From the NCBI GenBank assembly GCA_012976225.1, contig JAAVVG010000019.1:1-64000 (forward strand): a stretch of 64,000 bases of DNA. Direction: 5' to 3'. Below are positions 35,918 through 47,802 of this stretch, one piece after another. The DNA comes from Golubevia sp. BC0850 (taxonomy: Eukaryota; Basidiomycota; Exobasidiomycetes; Golubeviales; Golubeviaceae). Every line of letters begins with the position of its first letter. Within the stretch, counting starts at the first letter, position 1. Both the position numbers and the translations under genes were made by a program. Under the pieces are notes generated by a model, which was given only the letters and a program-made list of their open reading frames with translations, made no database searches and was not told the DNA's origin.

Positions 35918-37881
35918 CTAGCGCTGAGCGGGCGCTGTCCGAAGTTCTGATGGTAAAGTCAGAAAGGGGTTGAAATTGGTCAGACCGGTTTTGTCGTTCA
36001 CTAAGGTAGAAACGCGAGCAGTCGACTTGCTTTTCAACTCACCTTTAGCCATCTGAGCTTCCTTCCCAGTGATTTCACCTCTTTCTTCTGCTCTCTCTTC
36101 AGTCAACAAAGCTTCACCTTCACCATCTTCAACTTCATCTCCTTCTCCATCTTGAGTAACATCTCCCTCAGCGGCTGAAGGCTCATCGATCACGAAATGA
36201 CTTCTTTCTTGAATAGCAGCAGCAGCAGCTCTCAAACTTTCGGCCGCGCCAGCTGGTCCAGAACTTGAAAGGTCCAAACCTCTGAGCGAATTCCTTTTAG
36301 CTTGAGCTTGAGCTTGAGCTTGAGATTGTAGAGTTGTGACTCTTTGAGCAGGTCTACCTCTCGGAGCAGGTGAATTTGGATTTGAAGTGGTCGACGAAGC
36401 AGTACCAGTTTGACCTCTAACAGCGTCGGCTAATCTAGCACCTAATCCCCATCTAGTCAAACCAGAAATCCCTCCATTCCTTCTTGCATCATCTTCTTCT
36501 TTCATTTTGATTTCATCCGTATCAATTCGATTCCCATCTAAAGTGGTTTTGTTGTTCCCAAAAGAAGGTTTCGGTCCAACGACCGTCGTAGTTTGTAATC
36601 TTTGCCCAACATTATCTACTATTTGATTCATCCTCATTTTCCCTTCTTCACCTAATAGGCCACCAAGGAAACCCAAAGCTTTCCCCCTAGCTCCCGGAGT
36701 CACATCTTTAGAATAAGCATAATTCCCAGATCCAACCCCTAATTCTGAAGATAGGTCCGAAGAAAAGGTTTTAGAATTCAGAGCTTCTTTTGAACCTGGA
36801 ACTAATCGATTAGCACCTGGTGCAGCAGAATGCCAAGCGAAAACACCCCCAGTTTCAGATCTTTCTGGTTCCGTTAAGATGAATGAAGAGGCTAGATCTC
36901 TTTCGAAGAAGGTTTCCAGGACTGGGGACGAAAGGACCAGCATTCTGAAAGTGGCTAGAGATAGGAAAGGTACGTCTTGACCGACTGCAACAGGAGGTGC
37001 TTTAGTTTCGGAGGTTGGTGAAGAAGTCGTGATGGTGGCTGCAGGTTCAGGGAATCTCAATTCTCCAGATGTAATTTTAGAAGCCCTTTCTCCTGCTATC
37101 GTCCAGAAGCTTTCGAAATTCCTTTCCATTTCCGCTTCGTATTCCGGACTGCTTTGCGATAAGACATCGGAAGTAGGGAGAGTTGGTGTGCTGCTATCGG
37201 TTGCTAGAGCTGAGATGGTTGGTCCGAGGATGCTTGAGAGGTCTGAATATAGTGTGGAATTCCATGAGTCCGTAGTTGGAGGAAGGTAGGAGAGTGATGG
37301 GAACCGCTGTTGGTAAAGGGAGGAGAGCTGCGATAGACCTGCATGGGGGAAGCAAGGGATTAGACGCTTCAGCATAAGAGCTGCTATGCTTGACCTCGTT
37401 TGGGCCATAGAATCAGAACCACCGCTCTCTTTAAATCATTCCAGATGGAACATCCCTCTGTCAAAGGAGCTGCATAGAACGTCTGCCTATCTCATTGCTC
37501 GTCCACCTGCTTCCTCCACTGCTGGTACTCACGCTGTAACTCTCCTTCATCCGCATCTTCACCCAGCTGGTGCATCTTTCCAGCTAAGCTCTGACTCTTG
37601 ATCTCCTCTGCCACGCTGGATAGAAGCTTGAGCTTGGTGTCCAGGTCCCAGTGCTCTTGACCTGGCTCCTCTTCTAGACAGAACCTTGCTACGTCTACCA
37701 AACCATCGTATGAGTTAGGTCGAGCGTCCACTGGAAGATCCGATATAGCTTGAGCTGACTGTTGAGACAATCGACTCGAGATTGAAGTTGGTAGAAGAGT
37801 TAGAAGAGTCAAAAGAGGTGTTAACTCTTCAGCTGAAAGTGATGGAATCGTAGAGGCTGATGGGATTGAGCTTGAGGACAT
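35918..37881 (-). CDS. Conserved-looking protein of unknown function
   Basis: Two exons close in phase (37881-37533 and 37428-35918), giving about 619 residues. The N-terminal 110 residues form Leu-rich helices (SLSAEELTPLLTLLTLLP) and a tract ending LAGKMHQLGEDADEGELQ. The middle has ordered-looking segments (FRMLVLSSPVLETFFERDL, GGLLGEEGKMRMNQIVDNVG, GISGLTRWGLGARLADAV). A low-complexity QAQAQAQAK and an acidic run follow near the end, before NPFLTLPSEL. An optional 42-nt intron (36053-36012) would not change the frame. I do not recognise the family. The length, spacing and codon pattern argue for a real gene, convergent with the phospholipase gene about 295 bases away. Confidence 0.65.
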
Positions 37882-38698
37882 GGTGGAGCAATACTGTCTG
37901 ACTAAGATGTAGAGGGTTCAGAAAGCTCTACTTGTAGGGTTAGAAAAATGTAGAAGGTTGCGATTAGCTTCGATCTTGATGTGAGAGGCAATCTCAGTCT
38001 CATTTCTCAAGCTGTCCACAGTCCACCTCTTCTCCACGCTTTCCTTCCACCATCAGATCTCCTTCAAAAGTTCTCGTTTTTCGAGCTGTTCTTAGCAAAA
38101 AGGGGATCAACAGCTTCAAGAATGGATTTTGTCAGCCAGTCTAGCTTTTTGACATTTCCCTTCCCGGCTCCAATCTGGACTGGCCCATGCCAGCATTCCT
38201 CGATGAAACATCTCTTGACAGCTCCCCCTCTCCCTTCAAGCCTGCCAAGCAAACCAGTATAGCTCCTTTCAAAAACCTTATTCCTGGGACTGGACCTTTA
38301 TAAAGGATTGCAAGGGAGACGGTTGAAGTAGCTTCCCCTTCTTCACTCACCGGATCTCAATCCCTTTTCAAGTCAAACATCTTTTGTCTTCTTCATTTCC
38401 AACTACTTCTTCTTCTACTTTGCCTCTTTTCTTTGGGTTTTACTGGTGGGACTCTTTTCTGTTTTTCTTCTCTCCTTCTCCTTCCTCTTCTTCAATCCAA
38501 GGGGATAGAGAACATTTTTCAACTTTCAAGCTTCAACAAGCCTGCCTCAAGACTTCTAAATCTATCTTCTGTTCTTTTCTGCATCTTATTTTATTGATTA
38601 AAGTAAATCACTCAACAACACTTCATCCACTCACAATTCAAACTAGGAGGCAACGTCGAACGACCACTCCCTTCCAGACCTAACAAACACGGATACCA
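37882..38698. promoter_or_regulatory. Intergenic region and long pyrimidine-rich leader
   Basis: Lies between divergent starts. The stretch 38380-38500 is strongly T/C-rich and 38580-38690 is rich in CAA and ACTCA, as expected for a long 5' leader of the plus-strand gene. No small gene recognised. Confidence 0.4.
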
Positions 38699-41600
38699 AT
38701 GTCCTTATCTCTACCTTCGTCTCCTGCCAAGTCTTTCAACCTCAATCACACAATCCATCAAAAATCGAGAGATATCTCAAACACGTACACAGTCATTGAA
38801 CATGATGTTGATAGCTCTTACTTCTCTTCGTCAAGTCTTCTACCTTTCGAAAGTCCGGTCTCTTTCATCGTGACTTCTCCACTCTCAATGGCCAGTGAAT
38901 GGCTCGGCGGATTCATGACTGGAACTAGCACAGCTGGGAACGGAGGAACCTCAACTTCAAAGGGGGAAGACGGTGGCTTGGAAGCCGATGAAAAGCTAGA
39001 CCAACTGCGAGTAAATCAGTCAGAGATAAGACACTCCAATGGCCCAGTACTTCAAACTTTGAGACCTATTAGTAAGCTGGTTATGGATAGTACTCTTCTA
39101 TTTGATAGGACTTGTGGGTTTCCAGAGTGCATAGAGGAGGAACAATCGAATGGTGAATCTCAAAGATCAACTTCAATTTCTTCAAACTCAACCTCAACTT
39201 CCACAACTTCTTCCATTCCATCTGAACTGAAGAGACATAGAAGAAGTCGATCCTGTAGCATCGCTTCTTTTCTGCCAATTCACTATAGGTCTTCTCAATC
39301 ATCCTCCAGATCTCTCTCATCTTCATCTTCGATCCTTTCAAAACCGAGAACTATCTCCAAGCCTTCCACAATCTCAATTACTGGTCTGAAATCTACAGTC
39401 ACTAGTTCCATCACCAGAGCTTCTGCTTCTTGCATTTCAGCTTCTGTAGCAACTGGAGTATCAAATTTCTCGAAGACTCAATCTCCAATTTCTTCTTATC
39501 ATTCAATCATTCCTTCCACTTCCAAGGACAATCAAGGTATCTCTTCAAGTTCAACTTCTTTGAACGTTAAGGCTCCTTTCAGAAACCCATTCTCATCGAT
39601 AGCTGAACAAGAATTAAGGATAGCTCAAGCTCATATCTTCTTGAAGGAAGATGCGGCTAGGAGAAGGGTCGATAGCATGAAAGGAAAGGGTTTCGGAATT
39701 AAGGTCAAAGAAGCCGAGAGAGACGATGGAAACAGGAAGAGAAGTTGGAGCATGGGAGGGGATTCAAATTTAAGACTTTCTCCGTCAATCAGGATAACAT
39801 CTCATAAAGCCATTCCTTCACCCTCTTTTAGACCTTCAAGCAGAGGGAATTCAGGCTTACCAACTGCTCATAGCTTCGAGAATCGTCATAAAAGAAGTGC
39901 TACTACTTCTGACGTTACTTCTTTGGTCGGAATAGCTCCTGCTATGAGGTTCGAAATGAGAGCAAGACTTACCGGATCATGTTTGGGAGTTGAAAAGCCG
40001 CAAAGTAGGAATAGCAGTGCTATGATCTCTCCTAGAAGCGGTCTCAATGGCGAAGGAGAGTTGTTTGGGAAGCAGATCGGAGTGGAATCCAATCGAAGTG
40101 GCAGCCTTTACAATCTGCCTTCAAATCCAAATCTAGTCGATGCAAGGAGTGCAAGTCTTGGAAGATCCAGTTTCGGAAGCACTCATCAGCCCAAAAGTGA
40201 GAAGATGCTTTTGAGACCGAGCCCCTCTCTCTCTGCTCATCTTAGCCAACAAAGCAAGTTCAGTGGAATGAGAGAAGAGTTCCAACCAAAAGTTCTTTCA
40301 ACCATTTCCATCAGAGAAAGGAGAATCGCTAGTGCAAAGCTGAAGAGGGAAAAGGAAATGGCTGAGCATAGAGAGGCAAGTCAGGAAAGGCAACGCACCA
40401 CTACTCAAGCAGCTTCGCAGATTAGACCTCGACTATCCAGTGGGAAAGTAAACGAACAGGTCAAGATCAAGAGCTACAGAAGTACCAGTTTCATTGCACC
40501 TTCAGCCCCAAGTAGTTCGGCTATCCCTCCCTCCCGCTCTTCCAACTTCTCTAGGAGCTCCTACTCTTATGCAACAAAGCCAAGAGAGTTCAGAGAGCCC
40601 CTCCCACCCTCCTCCAGTTCTCCAAACAGGCTGGACAGAGAGTCTCTCAAAAGGTCAAATTCAGCTTCCACTAGTCTGCTCAGAAGCCGCTCAACGCTCC
40701 CTCCTTTGAGCCCGCCTACTTCGCCGATCTATCAACGTGGAGGAAGGAATGGAGAGGAGGATCAAGAGGATGAGCCTCTCACGATTGGAGGTATATTGAA
40801 GAAGAGCCACACCATCAGTAGCGGATTAGCTGGATTCAGGTCCATTCTCAACTCCGGCAGTACTCTGAGTGGTGGAAGTCAAGCTTGGCCAAGCAGAATT
40901 GCTTCAACTCCGGCAAGATGGAGAGATCAAGCAGGTGAACCTCTCACATTGAATACAGATCTTGGTCAACCTTCTCTGAGGGTCTACTCTCACGAGGAGC
41001 TACTTCCTTCGCCGATCTCGCCATTAGCTCCTCTCTCTATCGACACCCACGAGCAAGCCACTCACTTCAAAACCAGTCAAATAGGATTTAGACCTATCGC
41101 GTGCGAAGATTTGGAAACACCCCCTTTGACTGCTACTTCGAACGCTAGTAGTACGCTTCAATATGTTGGTCAATACCTCTCTTCGAAAGCTTCTTCAATT
41201 CCAACCTCTTCCAGCGTCCAAAGTCTACTTTCGTTCAATTTCAACCTGTCTCCTGAAGAGCTAGTCTCAAACGGCCAAGAGGAGAAGAAGATTCCCAAAA
41301 GCCCTTCAGGTTACCTATCTCCCCCTCCTTTGCCATCCTGGAACAGAAAGAGAAGCAAATCGCCAGAGGAAACCGTCAAAACGAGAGTCACTTCTCCTTC
41401 TTGGAATGACCACTCTCCATCTTGTCCTTCCATTCCACTTCCATCTCCAATCTCGATCAACTTAATGTCGTCAAATTCTCCCTCTTCATCTTCTTTTGGA
41501 TCTTCCTCCGGTTCGAGTAGAGATAGAGCAAACATGAGACCCCATCCTCAATCGGATTGGTCGATAAATCAAGTCAATCAAAAAGATCATCGTGACAGAA

Positions 41601-42055
41601 GAGTAGCAAAGAATAGAAGAGAAAGAGAGGTGTCTCAAAGAAGTCTGGTTTCTCTGAAAGAACATCACGGAGAGAACGACCAATCTCATGATTCTCCGAA
41701 GAGGTATGGAAGAGGATTAGAAAGAGACGAAGAGAATGGTCTAGTCCACGCAATTCAATTCTCCTCTTCGAATAAAAGAGCCATTCATTCCCATTCTTCC
41801 ATTGAGATGCCAAATGCCGGACATCAAGAAGACAGTTCTCTGACATCTCATCAACCAAGACGTAGTAAGACATACGAGGATCCAAATTTCAATCGTAAAC
41901 AATCTTTCAGTTCAATTACCTCTACTTCTTCTTCTCCTGCTTCACCTGCTCAATCTCAGAGTCAGTATAGACCAGCTTTCAGATCTCATGCAACATTTTC
42001 AGAACATGATGATGATGAATGGATGACTTGGGAATGTCAGCTCTCTTCATTTTGA
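38699..42055 (+). CDS. Large Ser-rich, mostly disordered protein
   Basis: A single open frame of 1,118 residues without introns, which is rare in this window. Composition is dominated by Ser, Pro, Arg and Asn, with runs such as TSTSTTSSIPS. A charged helical stretch in the middle (ELRIAQAHIFLKEDAARRR, then MKGKGFGIKVKEAERDD) and another (RERRIASAKLKREKEMAEH) may form coiled coils. EEDQEDEPLTIGGILKKSH looks like a short conserved linear motif. The end is DEWMTWECQLSSF. Basic-Ser clusters (KRHRRSRSCS) resemble kinase sites. I recognise no domain. It could be a polarity or cytoskeleton adaptor, but that is only a guess from composition. Confidence 0.7.
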   Translation: MSLSLPSSPAKSFNLNHTIHQKSRDISNTYTVIEHDVDSSYFSSSSLLPFESPVSFIVTSPLSMASEWLGGFMTGTSTAGNGGTSTSKGEDGGLEADEKLDQLRVNQSEIRHSNGPVLQTLRPISKLVMDSTLLFDRTCGFPECIEEEQSNGESQRSTSISSNSTSTSTTSSIPSELKRHRRSRSCSIASFLPIHYRSSQSSSRSLSSSSSILSKPRTISKPSTISITGLKSTVTSSITRASASCISASVATGVSNFSKTQSPISSYHSIIPSTSKDNQGISSSSTSLNVKAPFRNPFSSIAEQELRIAQAHIFLKEDAARRRVDSMKGKGFGIKVKEAERDDGNRKRSWSMGGDSNLRLSPSIRITSHKAIPSPSFRPSSRGNSGLPTAHSFENRHKRSATTSDVTSLVGIAPAMRFEMRARLTGSCLGVEKPQSRNSSAMISPRSGLNGEGELFGKQIGVESNRSGSLYNLPSNPNLVDARSASLGRSSFGSTHQPKSEKMLLRPSPSLSAHLSQQSKFSGMREEFQPKVLSTISIRERRIASAKLKREKEMAEHREASQERQRTTTQAASQIRPRLSSGKVNEQVKIKSYRSTSFIAPSAPSSSAIPPSRSSNFSRSSYSYATKPREFREPLPPSSSSPNRLDRESLKRSNSASTSLLRSRSTLPPLSPPTSPIYQRGGRNGEEDQEDEPLTIGGILKKSHTISSGLAGFRSILNSGSTLSGGSQAWPSRIASTPARWRDQAGEPLTLNTDLGQPSLRVYSHEELLPSPISPLAPLSIDTHEQATHFKTSQIGFRPIACEDLETPPLTATSNASSTLQYVGQYLSSKASSIPTSSSVQSLLSFNFNLSPEELVSNGQEEKKIPKSPSGYLSPPPLPSWNRKRSKSPEETVKTRVTSPSWNDHSPSCPSIPLPSPISINLMSSNSPSSSSFGSSSGSSRDRANMRPHPQSDWSINQVNQKDHRDRRVAKNRREREVSQRSLVSLKEHHGENDQSHDSPKRYGRGLERDEENGLVHAIQFSSSNKRAIHSHSSIEMPNAGHQEDSSLTSHQPRRSKTYEDPNFNRKQSFSSITSTSSSPASPAQSQSQYRPAFRSHATFSEHDDDEWMTWECQLSSF

Positions 42056-42470
42056 GCCACATCCCCCCACTTTTTTCGTATCCGATCCTTTATCTCTTGT
42101 ACTCCTTTTGCTGTCGTCACCGGCACTGCCCTCTGTTGCTTTCTATCGTTTGTCCCTCAACCATACCCGAAGTCGAGTTTTCTGTCTGTTGTTGTTCCAT
42201 CAATTCACCAAAATTCAATCCCCAAGATCACATCTCTTTTCATTTCCTTATCATTCTTTTTTGCTCATTATATACAAACTTGAAATTCAAACAGATTCAC
42301 CCCTTCGATAGTTAGAAAGTACAACAGAAAAGCAAAGTAGCGTAGCAACAGGTATAAGGAAAGGCAAGATGAAATGTAAGGCCAGCATCTTGTACAACAG
42401 GGGTATTAAAAGCAGGAAAACACCATCAAAAGCACAGCAGCGACAACGTCAACATCAGAACCAAGACACC
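42056..42470. other. Convergent 3' regions
   Basis: T-rich terminator-like DNA of the plus-strand Ser-rich gene, then A-rich sequence that is the 3' side of the minus-strand Medusa-like gene. No gene seen. Confidence 0.5.
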
Positions 42471-44037
42471 TCAACTTCTCCACGTCTTGACTACCAACTC
42501 TAGAAAGGGTTGAACATTGATCCACTTCATGATGGCAATCTTCTCCTTCATATGAGTGACTTTTGGTCTTTCGTATCCTGACAAAAGATCATAAAACTCC
42601 ACTTTTTCAGTTCTCGTTCGTTCTTCTTTCCCAATAATGGATTTCTGAATCATTTGAGGTTTGAATCCTAACATCATTCTCCCAATTCTCTGAGTCTCGC
42701 TTCCAGTCAAGGATTTTCCTCCCAGTAAAATCTCAATGATTCGAGTGATATCTTCACAAGTCATGAAACACTCTTGAGTTTCCGGTTCCATAACTAACGA
42801 GATCACCTTGTCGTCGAAATTGAAGTGGGTTGGAGCGACGTTCTGAACGAAAGCTACGACGACTGAACTACTTGAAGAAGCGGTTTGGGGCCAGCACCTG
42901 AGGTGTTTTCTCCTTTCTTTCAGTTCGGAGGAGGACCAGTTTCCAAAGTGTTCCATCAGTGGTCTCTGTAAGTGTAGGATGGGTAGCTCGACTTGAATAT
43001 GGAAAGTCGTTGCCGGTCTGGGTAGATGAGCTCCGCGGATGCTTGGAGAACTACCAGCAGGAGATGAAGCGAAAGAGGGAGATCGTTGAGGTAGGGGTCT
43101 GATTGATCGAAGAGTAGGAGTAGAAAAGGTTGGGCTTCTAACTTCCCACGCTGGACTCCAATTTCGATCGTCAAATCTTGTGGTTGGGAGATGCTCGAAT
43201 TCTCGCTGAGTCCTTTGTGATTGATTGATTTGGCCAAAAGCAACTCGGACTAAAGTGAAGGAAAGGAGATTAGAGTCAGAAAAGCAGGTCATCAACTGAG
43301 AAGTTGAGAAGTTGAGATGCGAAAAAAGCGCTCACCTGAACGCTGAGGAGACCCAGATCTCTTGAGAGCTTGAGATCTATTTCGACCAGTTCCAAAATAA
43401 TCGAAACCAATTCCTAAACCAATGGGAGTGCTTGGCAACTCTGAGGTAGATTCTGAGGTCCAGCCAGTAGAGCTCGAAGTGGGGCTCATTGTTTCTTCTT
43501 GCTTGGCAGACTTGATAGGCTGGGGCAGGGAAGAACGTCTCGAAGTCAGTTTCTATTCACGAAGTAGTAACTATCGCTTGCTCCACTTTCTTACTCACGA
43601 TTTGGACTTTCAACCCCTCTCTTCGAGACCCGTTGGTGTGTTCTTCCTTCCACTCCATTTGAAAGATGGGAGCTGAGAAGTCAAAGGAGATGGTAGTCTC
43701 TCTGGGTCGGGAAGGAATAGACAATTCCCCACTATCCGTGAACGGGTCAGCTGGAAGAGAAAGGAGTGGACATGGTGAGTGAGATGAGCAGCCCCGGGAG
43801 TTGTGCCGACTCCTTTCCTTAACGCTTCTTCAGGTAGCATACTTCTTCCATCAAGATCCTCTCCAGGATAAAATCTCAATCCAATTCGGCTTCACTGTTC
43901 TGCGGGAACTCAAGCTCACCTTCGTGATCCATCTGAAAGGATTCCACATCGAACCCTAGGCCGTGAGGTTGACGACTGGCAGCAAAGACTTGATCATCGC
44001 TGAGATTTGTCTGGGATGCATTCGAGTGAGAGTACAT
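42471..44037 (-). CDS. Medusa-like (DUF7082) developmental regulator
   Basis: Four exons close exactly in phase (44037-43920, 43750-43599, 43519-43336, 43249-42471), giving 410 residues from MYSHSNASQTNLSDD. Exon 2 has a beta-rich block (TTISFDFSAPIFQMEWKEE). The C-terminal 130 residues match the conserved end of MedA/DUF7082 proteins: DITRIIEILLGGKSLTGSET, then QRIGRMMLGFKPQMIQKS and YERPKVTHMKEKIAIMKW. Family pattern: D.I.LLE.L...F...EKNRIRRNLEG..P.TV..., then PKPR.IEKDVKVF.W. MedA in Aspergillus controls conidiation, adhesion and biofilm genes as a nuclear regulator. Homologs occur in other fungi, so a role in morphogenesis is an inference. The protein is shorter than ascomycete Medusa proteins and has no recognisable DNA-binding zinc finger. 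Confidence 0.7.
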
Positions 44038-44667
44038 TCAGAAGAGCTGTAACTAGGATAGTGTGAAATGGGATTGCTTGAAATGACTTGCAGCACCGAG
44101 CCTGAATCAGCTGTCTTCAAGGGAGGGAAAGACTGAGACTGAGAAAAGAATGGACGAGACAGATTGTGTTGAATTGAAGTCGGTTTTTGATGTTGATGTT
44201 GTTGGTGTTGTTGTTGTTGACGTTGTTGATGTTGTTGCTATTGTTGTTGTTTGAGAGAAAGGTTGTGGAACGAACTTCCATTTCTGCTTCCCCTTCTTCT
44301 TCGAGCAAGCACAAGAAAGCTGTGACGTCACTAGCGCGAACAAGCCCGTCACTTGTCACCCACTAAGTTGACAGATAAAGCTGTGTACTGCCAAAGTGAG
44401 TCAGAGGAAGGGAGGCAAGGTGCCGCAAGAATGTCCGTCCCATCCCAGGGAGGCACGACGCATCGATCGACACGTCGACTACTCGCCTCGCACCACCCAC
44501 CACGTGGCTTCTCAGTCACGCCTCCTCTTCTTCCCCCAGTAGCATTTGTAGATATGTAGACGTGAAGAACATGTAGTTGAATTTGAGTGCTTGAGCAGCA
44601 CATGCGCAATACAAGTGATTGAAGAAAGATCGAGGCCGATTCAGGTTGCTGCCTTCTTGATCGTCCA
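44038..44667. other. Intergenic with GTT-type microsatellite
   Basis: Between two minus-strand genes, so it holds the Medusa-like promoter and the ALG1 3' region. A trinucleotide repeat at 44189-44252 (GTT/GAT on plus, CAA/ATC on minus) lies about 150-215 bases upstream of the Medusa-like start codon. Open readings through it are repeat artefacts. Confidence 0.6.
44189..44252 (-). repeat. CAA-type trinucleotide repeat
   Basis: Imperfect GTT repeat on the plus strand with interspersed GAT, GGT and GAC. Confidence 0.9.
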
Positions 44668-47461
44668 TCATCCAGCAGCGGGTGAGACCGAGATCTCTGG
44701 AACAGAACTTCCGGTTCCATGTCTCTTAATACTCCTTCTGTGTCTTAACTTGACTTTGGTAGATTTTCCACCACCCTCTCTACCAGTCGCAGTTTCCGAA
44801 TTCCATCTATCCCTACTCTCATCTCCATCTCCATCTTCATTCTCTTCATCCTCATTCCAATTGTTCAAAATCTCTCCACTAGTCCTAGGTTCATCCACCA
44901 AACTTTCTCCCAAAACCAAAGTCTTAAGAAGTGCAGTTCCACTCGTGATCCTAGAATGGCGAGAGTTAGGGTTTGAATGGAATTTAGAGACCATTGGACT
45001 TGAAGGTACATCTTCAGCTTGTAATAGTGGTCTAACTACCTTTTTCCAATTCCCACTCCAAGTTGAACTTGGATTTCTTGGTCTTGAGATGTCTTTTTGT
45101 GGACTTAGAATGGGACTTGAGAGCAGTGAGAAAGGAGCAGTGGTGGAGATCGGACTGTTAGGAGAAAAATAACTGTTTCCATAATCTAAATCTCTTGAAT
45201 TAAGCCTTGGACTTGCACTCGGTGAATTGTTGTTACTTGAACTTCCATTCCATCCTAAGATATCGAAAGGTTCTTTCATTTCCTTCCCTAGCCAATTCCT
45301 TTCTGGATGAGTCGCTAGTAAACTTTCCAACTGTCTTGCTAGACCTTCAGCATCTCTGAAGATTAAACCATTCTTGCCATCTTGAATCAATTCGTCCAAA
45401 CATGAGAAATCTAGAGCACAGACTGGCAAAGAGCATCCTAGCATATCTACCACCTTCATAGGAAGATCTAAACCTGAAGAAGAAGTATGGAGAGAGATTC
45501 CAACATCTGCTGAACCTAATAAGACCGGGTATTCTTCACTTTCTAACCAAACTGTTCTTATCCTAACCCACTGCCACTTCTCCTCGATCTCTAATCGTTG
45601 AATCTCTCTTTCGTACCTTTCCTTCAACTCTCCCTTTCCAGTGACGATGATGAGCATCTTCGGAAGTTTTGATGCAGGTTCATTCGGTAAGAGAGTTGGA
45701 GTTCTCAAAGCACCGAGTGAAGGTCTTCTTCCTTTGTTCCTCTCCTGCCTTTCCCGAGCCTCCGAAGCGTTCAGTCCTCCGAAAGAAGAGGATGAAGAGT
45801 GTGATGGTGAATGAGAGAATGGGTTGTTGCTATTGTTTGACGTCGTTGGAGAATCCGAGAATGGAGGCGGAGGAGGTGAAGAAGATGGAGGTGGAGCTGA
45901 AATGTGAGGAGAATTGCGATAGGAATTTCTTGAAGACCTTCCATCATTTGGATCTTTATATTCCGGACTCGAATTGGTTCGACTAGGAGAGGAATTGACC
46001 TCTCTTGCTCTTTTCTCGTATAGACCGGCGGCTCTGAGTAGAAGTCCGAAATCTTCATCGGCTGTCCAACTTGTGGAACTGACGACTAAAGCAGGTCTGT
46101 CATCTCTTAGAATGCTGACCAGCTCAGATTTGGAATTGCCATGACCAGCTTGATTGGAAATTGGATTTCTAGGTGAATATCGATTTGAAGGACTCTCAGG
46201 TCTTAATTCCATACTCTCTGAATCTCTTCTAGAACCTCCATCAACTGAACTGTAATTCCAAACCGAGTTTAAAGGTACAATACCAGTAAAGGGAGTCGTA
46301 TTAGGTAATTCAAACTTCTTAAAGAAGCCATCGGAAATTAAATCAGGCTTCAATTTGAAAGCCAGAGTCTTCATTAGATTGTGAGTCTCTTCAATCGTTG
46401 CCTTTCTGAAATGAGTTGGAGGTCGATCATGTAAGACTAACTTCCTTCCTTTCAATTCCCATTTGAGATTTAATCTTGCCATCATTGCATGAGTAACGAA
46501 AAGATGTGCAAAGGCACTTTGACCGGTTTTCTTTTCTAACCATTCTGCTAATCTGACTAGAGGTGATTTGTCTCCCATTCTCAAGGCTAGAATTGTGTAA
46601 CCTAAGTTATGCCAATCGATTATGACTCGAGACCCTAGAAGGATTGAAACCAGTCTGACTACGAAGAGAGTGGGGAGAGCTGGTGGGGTCTGAAAGACGA
46701 AGGGAGGAGAAGATAGAGAATGAGCATTCTAACAGCAGATTTGAATTGTATGTCCAAGCAAGATTCAAATTTCTTTCGCAGCACCCTCTCATTCATCTTC
46801 CGAGCTCGAAAGAAGAGCTACGAGAGGCAGGCTGAAGTATCAGCTCTTGACCAGAGCCATGTCACTCATCCCTATGAAACCAAATTGCTGGGCCATCCAC
46901 TCTGACTATTATTCTACACACTTGAACCAGAATGACCTCAGGAGGTGGCTGAACCAAAGCAGCGAGTTCCCAAAAGAGACCAGCACTTTGAAGTAAAACC
47001 TTGAAGGGGGCTACAATCATGAAAGCAGCTCTTGGCAATCTACCAATGAACTTAGGCGGAGAAGGTAGATGATGAGTTTTGACTGAAGATCTTCTCAATG
47101 GAGAAGGCAGTCTAGTACCTATTGATCACAATCGAGGAGGAGAAGGGAAGCTGCTGTGAGCTCTTTTGCTTGTTTATCCTTTCCTCCTTGATCCTCTCTC
47201 TCTCTCTATTCTAGAAATTCACTCACCTTTATAGCCAACTATAGCTACTTTCCAACCTTCATTTGCCAGACTCTCTACGTGATAGCACATTCTTGGACTC
47301 CTACCTACATCTCCTAGAACTACTACTGCAGCTGATCTTCCTAATGAACTTCTGCTTGTAGTCTCTGGAGCTCGATATAATGCTACCCAGAGACAAAAAA
47401 AGACTACTAATAATGATAAGATCAAGATTGAACATATTCCTAAAATCAGAGGGACCAGCAT
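44668..47461 (-). CDS. ALG1: ALG1 beta-1,4-mannosyltransferase with large insert
   Basis: Adds the first mannose to GlcNAc2-PP-dolichol on the cytosolic face of the ER during N-glycan assembly. Three exons close in phase (47461-47227, 47118-46922, 46689-44668), giving 817 residues against about 450-480 in the family. An N-terminal membrane anchor (LILGICSILILSLLVVFFCL) is followed by VVVLGDVGRSPRMCYHVESL, then PPALPTLFVV and SRVIIDWHNLGY. The donor-site region LPMKVVDMLGCSLPVCALDF with the following LDELIQDGKNGLIF is clear. Between TADEDFGLLLRAAGLYE and the catalytic C-terminal lobe (MLIIVTGKGELKERYE) sits a Ser/Pro/Asn-rich insert of roughly 100 residues. A further Ser-rich tail of about 190 residues follows the normal end. 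The final basic HRRSIKRHG is unusual. Confidence 0.93.
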
Positions 47462-47802
47462 GGTGGAGAGCTGAGGTATTGACTTGAGGAGGACTGAATT
47501 AACTGGCTGGCTCTGTTTTAGTCGAGGATTGAGTCTTGCTTTTATCGTGTGAGCTGAATATCCATTTGAACAGAAAGAAGAAAGAAGAAAGAATAGATAG
47601 GCAGGGTAGGCTGGAGGTGAGGTGAGGAAGATTGAGAGCCGGCGTCAAGAGGAGAGAGAACAAGGTTGGCTCGACGTTGAAACTCAGACCGTTGCAACAG
47701 AGAGACTGATTTAGATTACGCATCTAATCTGATTTCCCTTCTTCTCTCTTTTTCTTTAGGTTTTCGTTTGTCTATCCCTTTCTTTCCTCTCCATCCCATC
47801 CG
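47462..47802. promoter_or_regulatory. Divergent promoter region ALG1 / F-box-like
   Basis: About 340 bases between opposite start codons. The plus-strand side ends in a T/C-rich leader (47735-47790). No specific element recognised. Confidence 0.4.
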
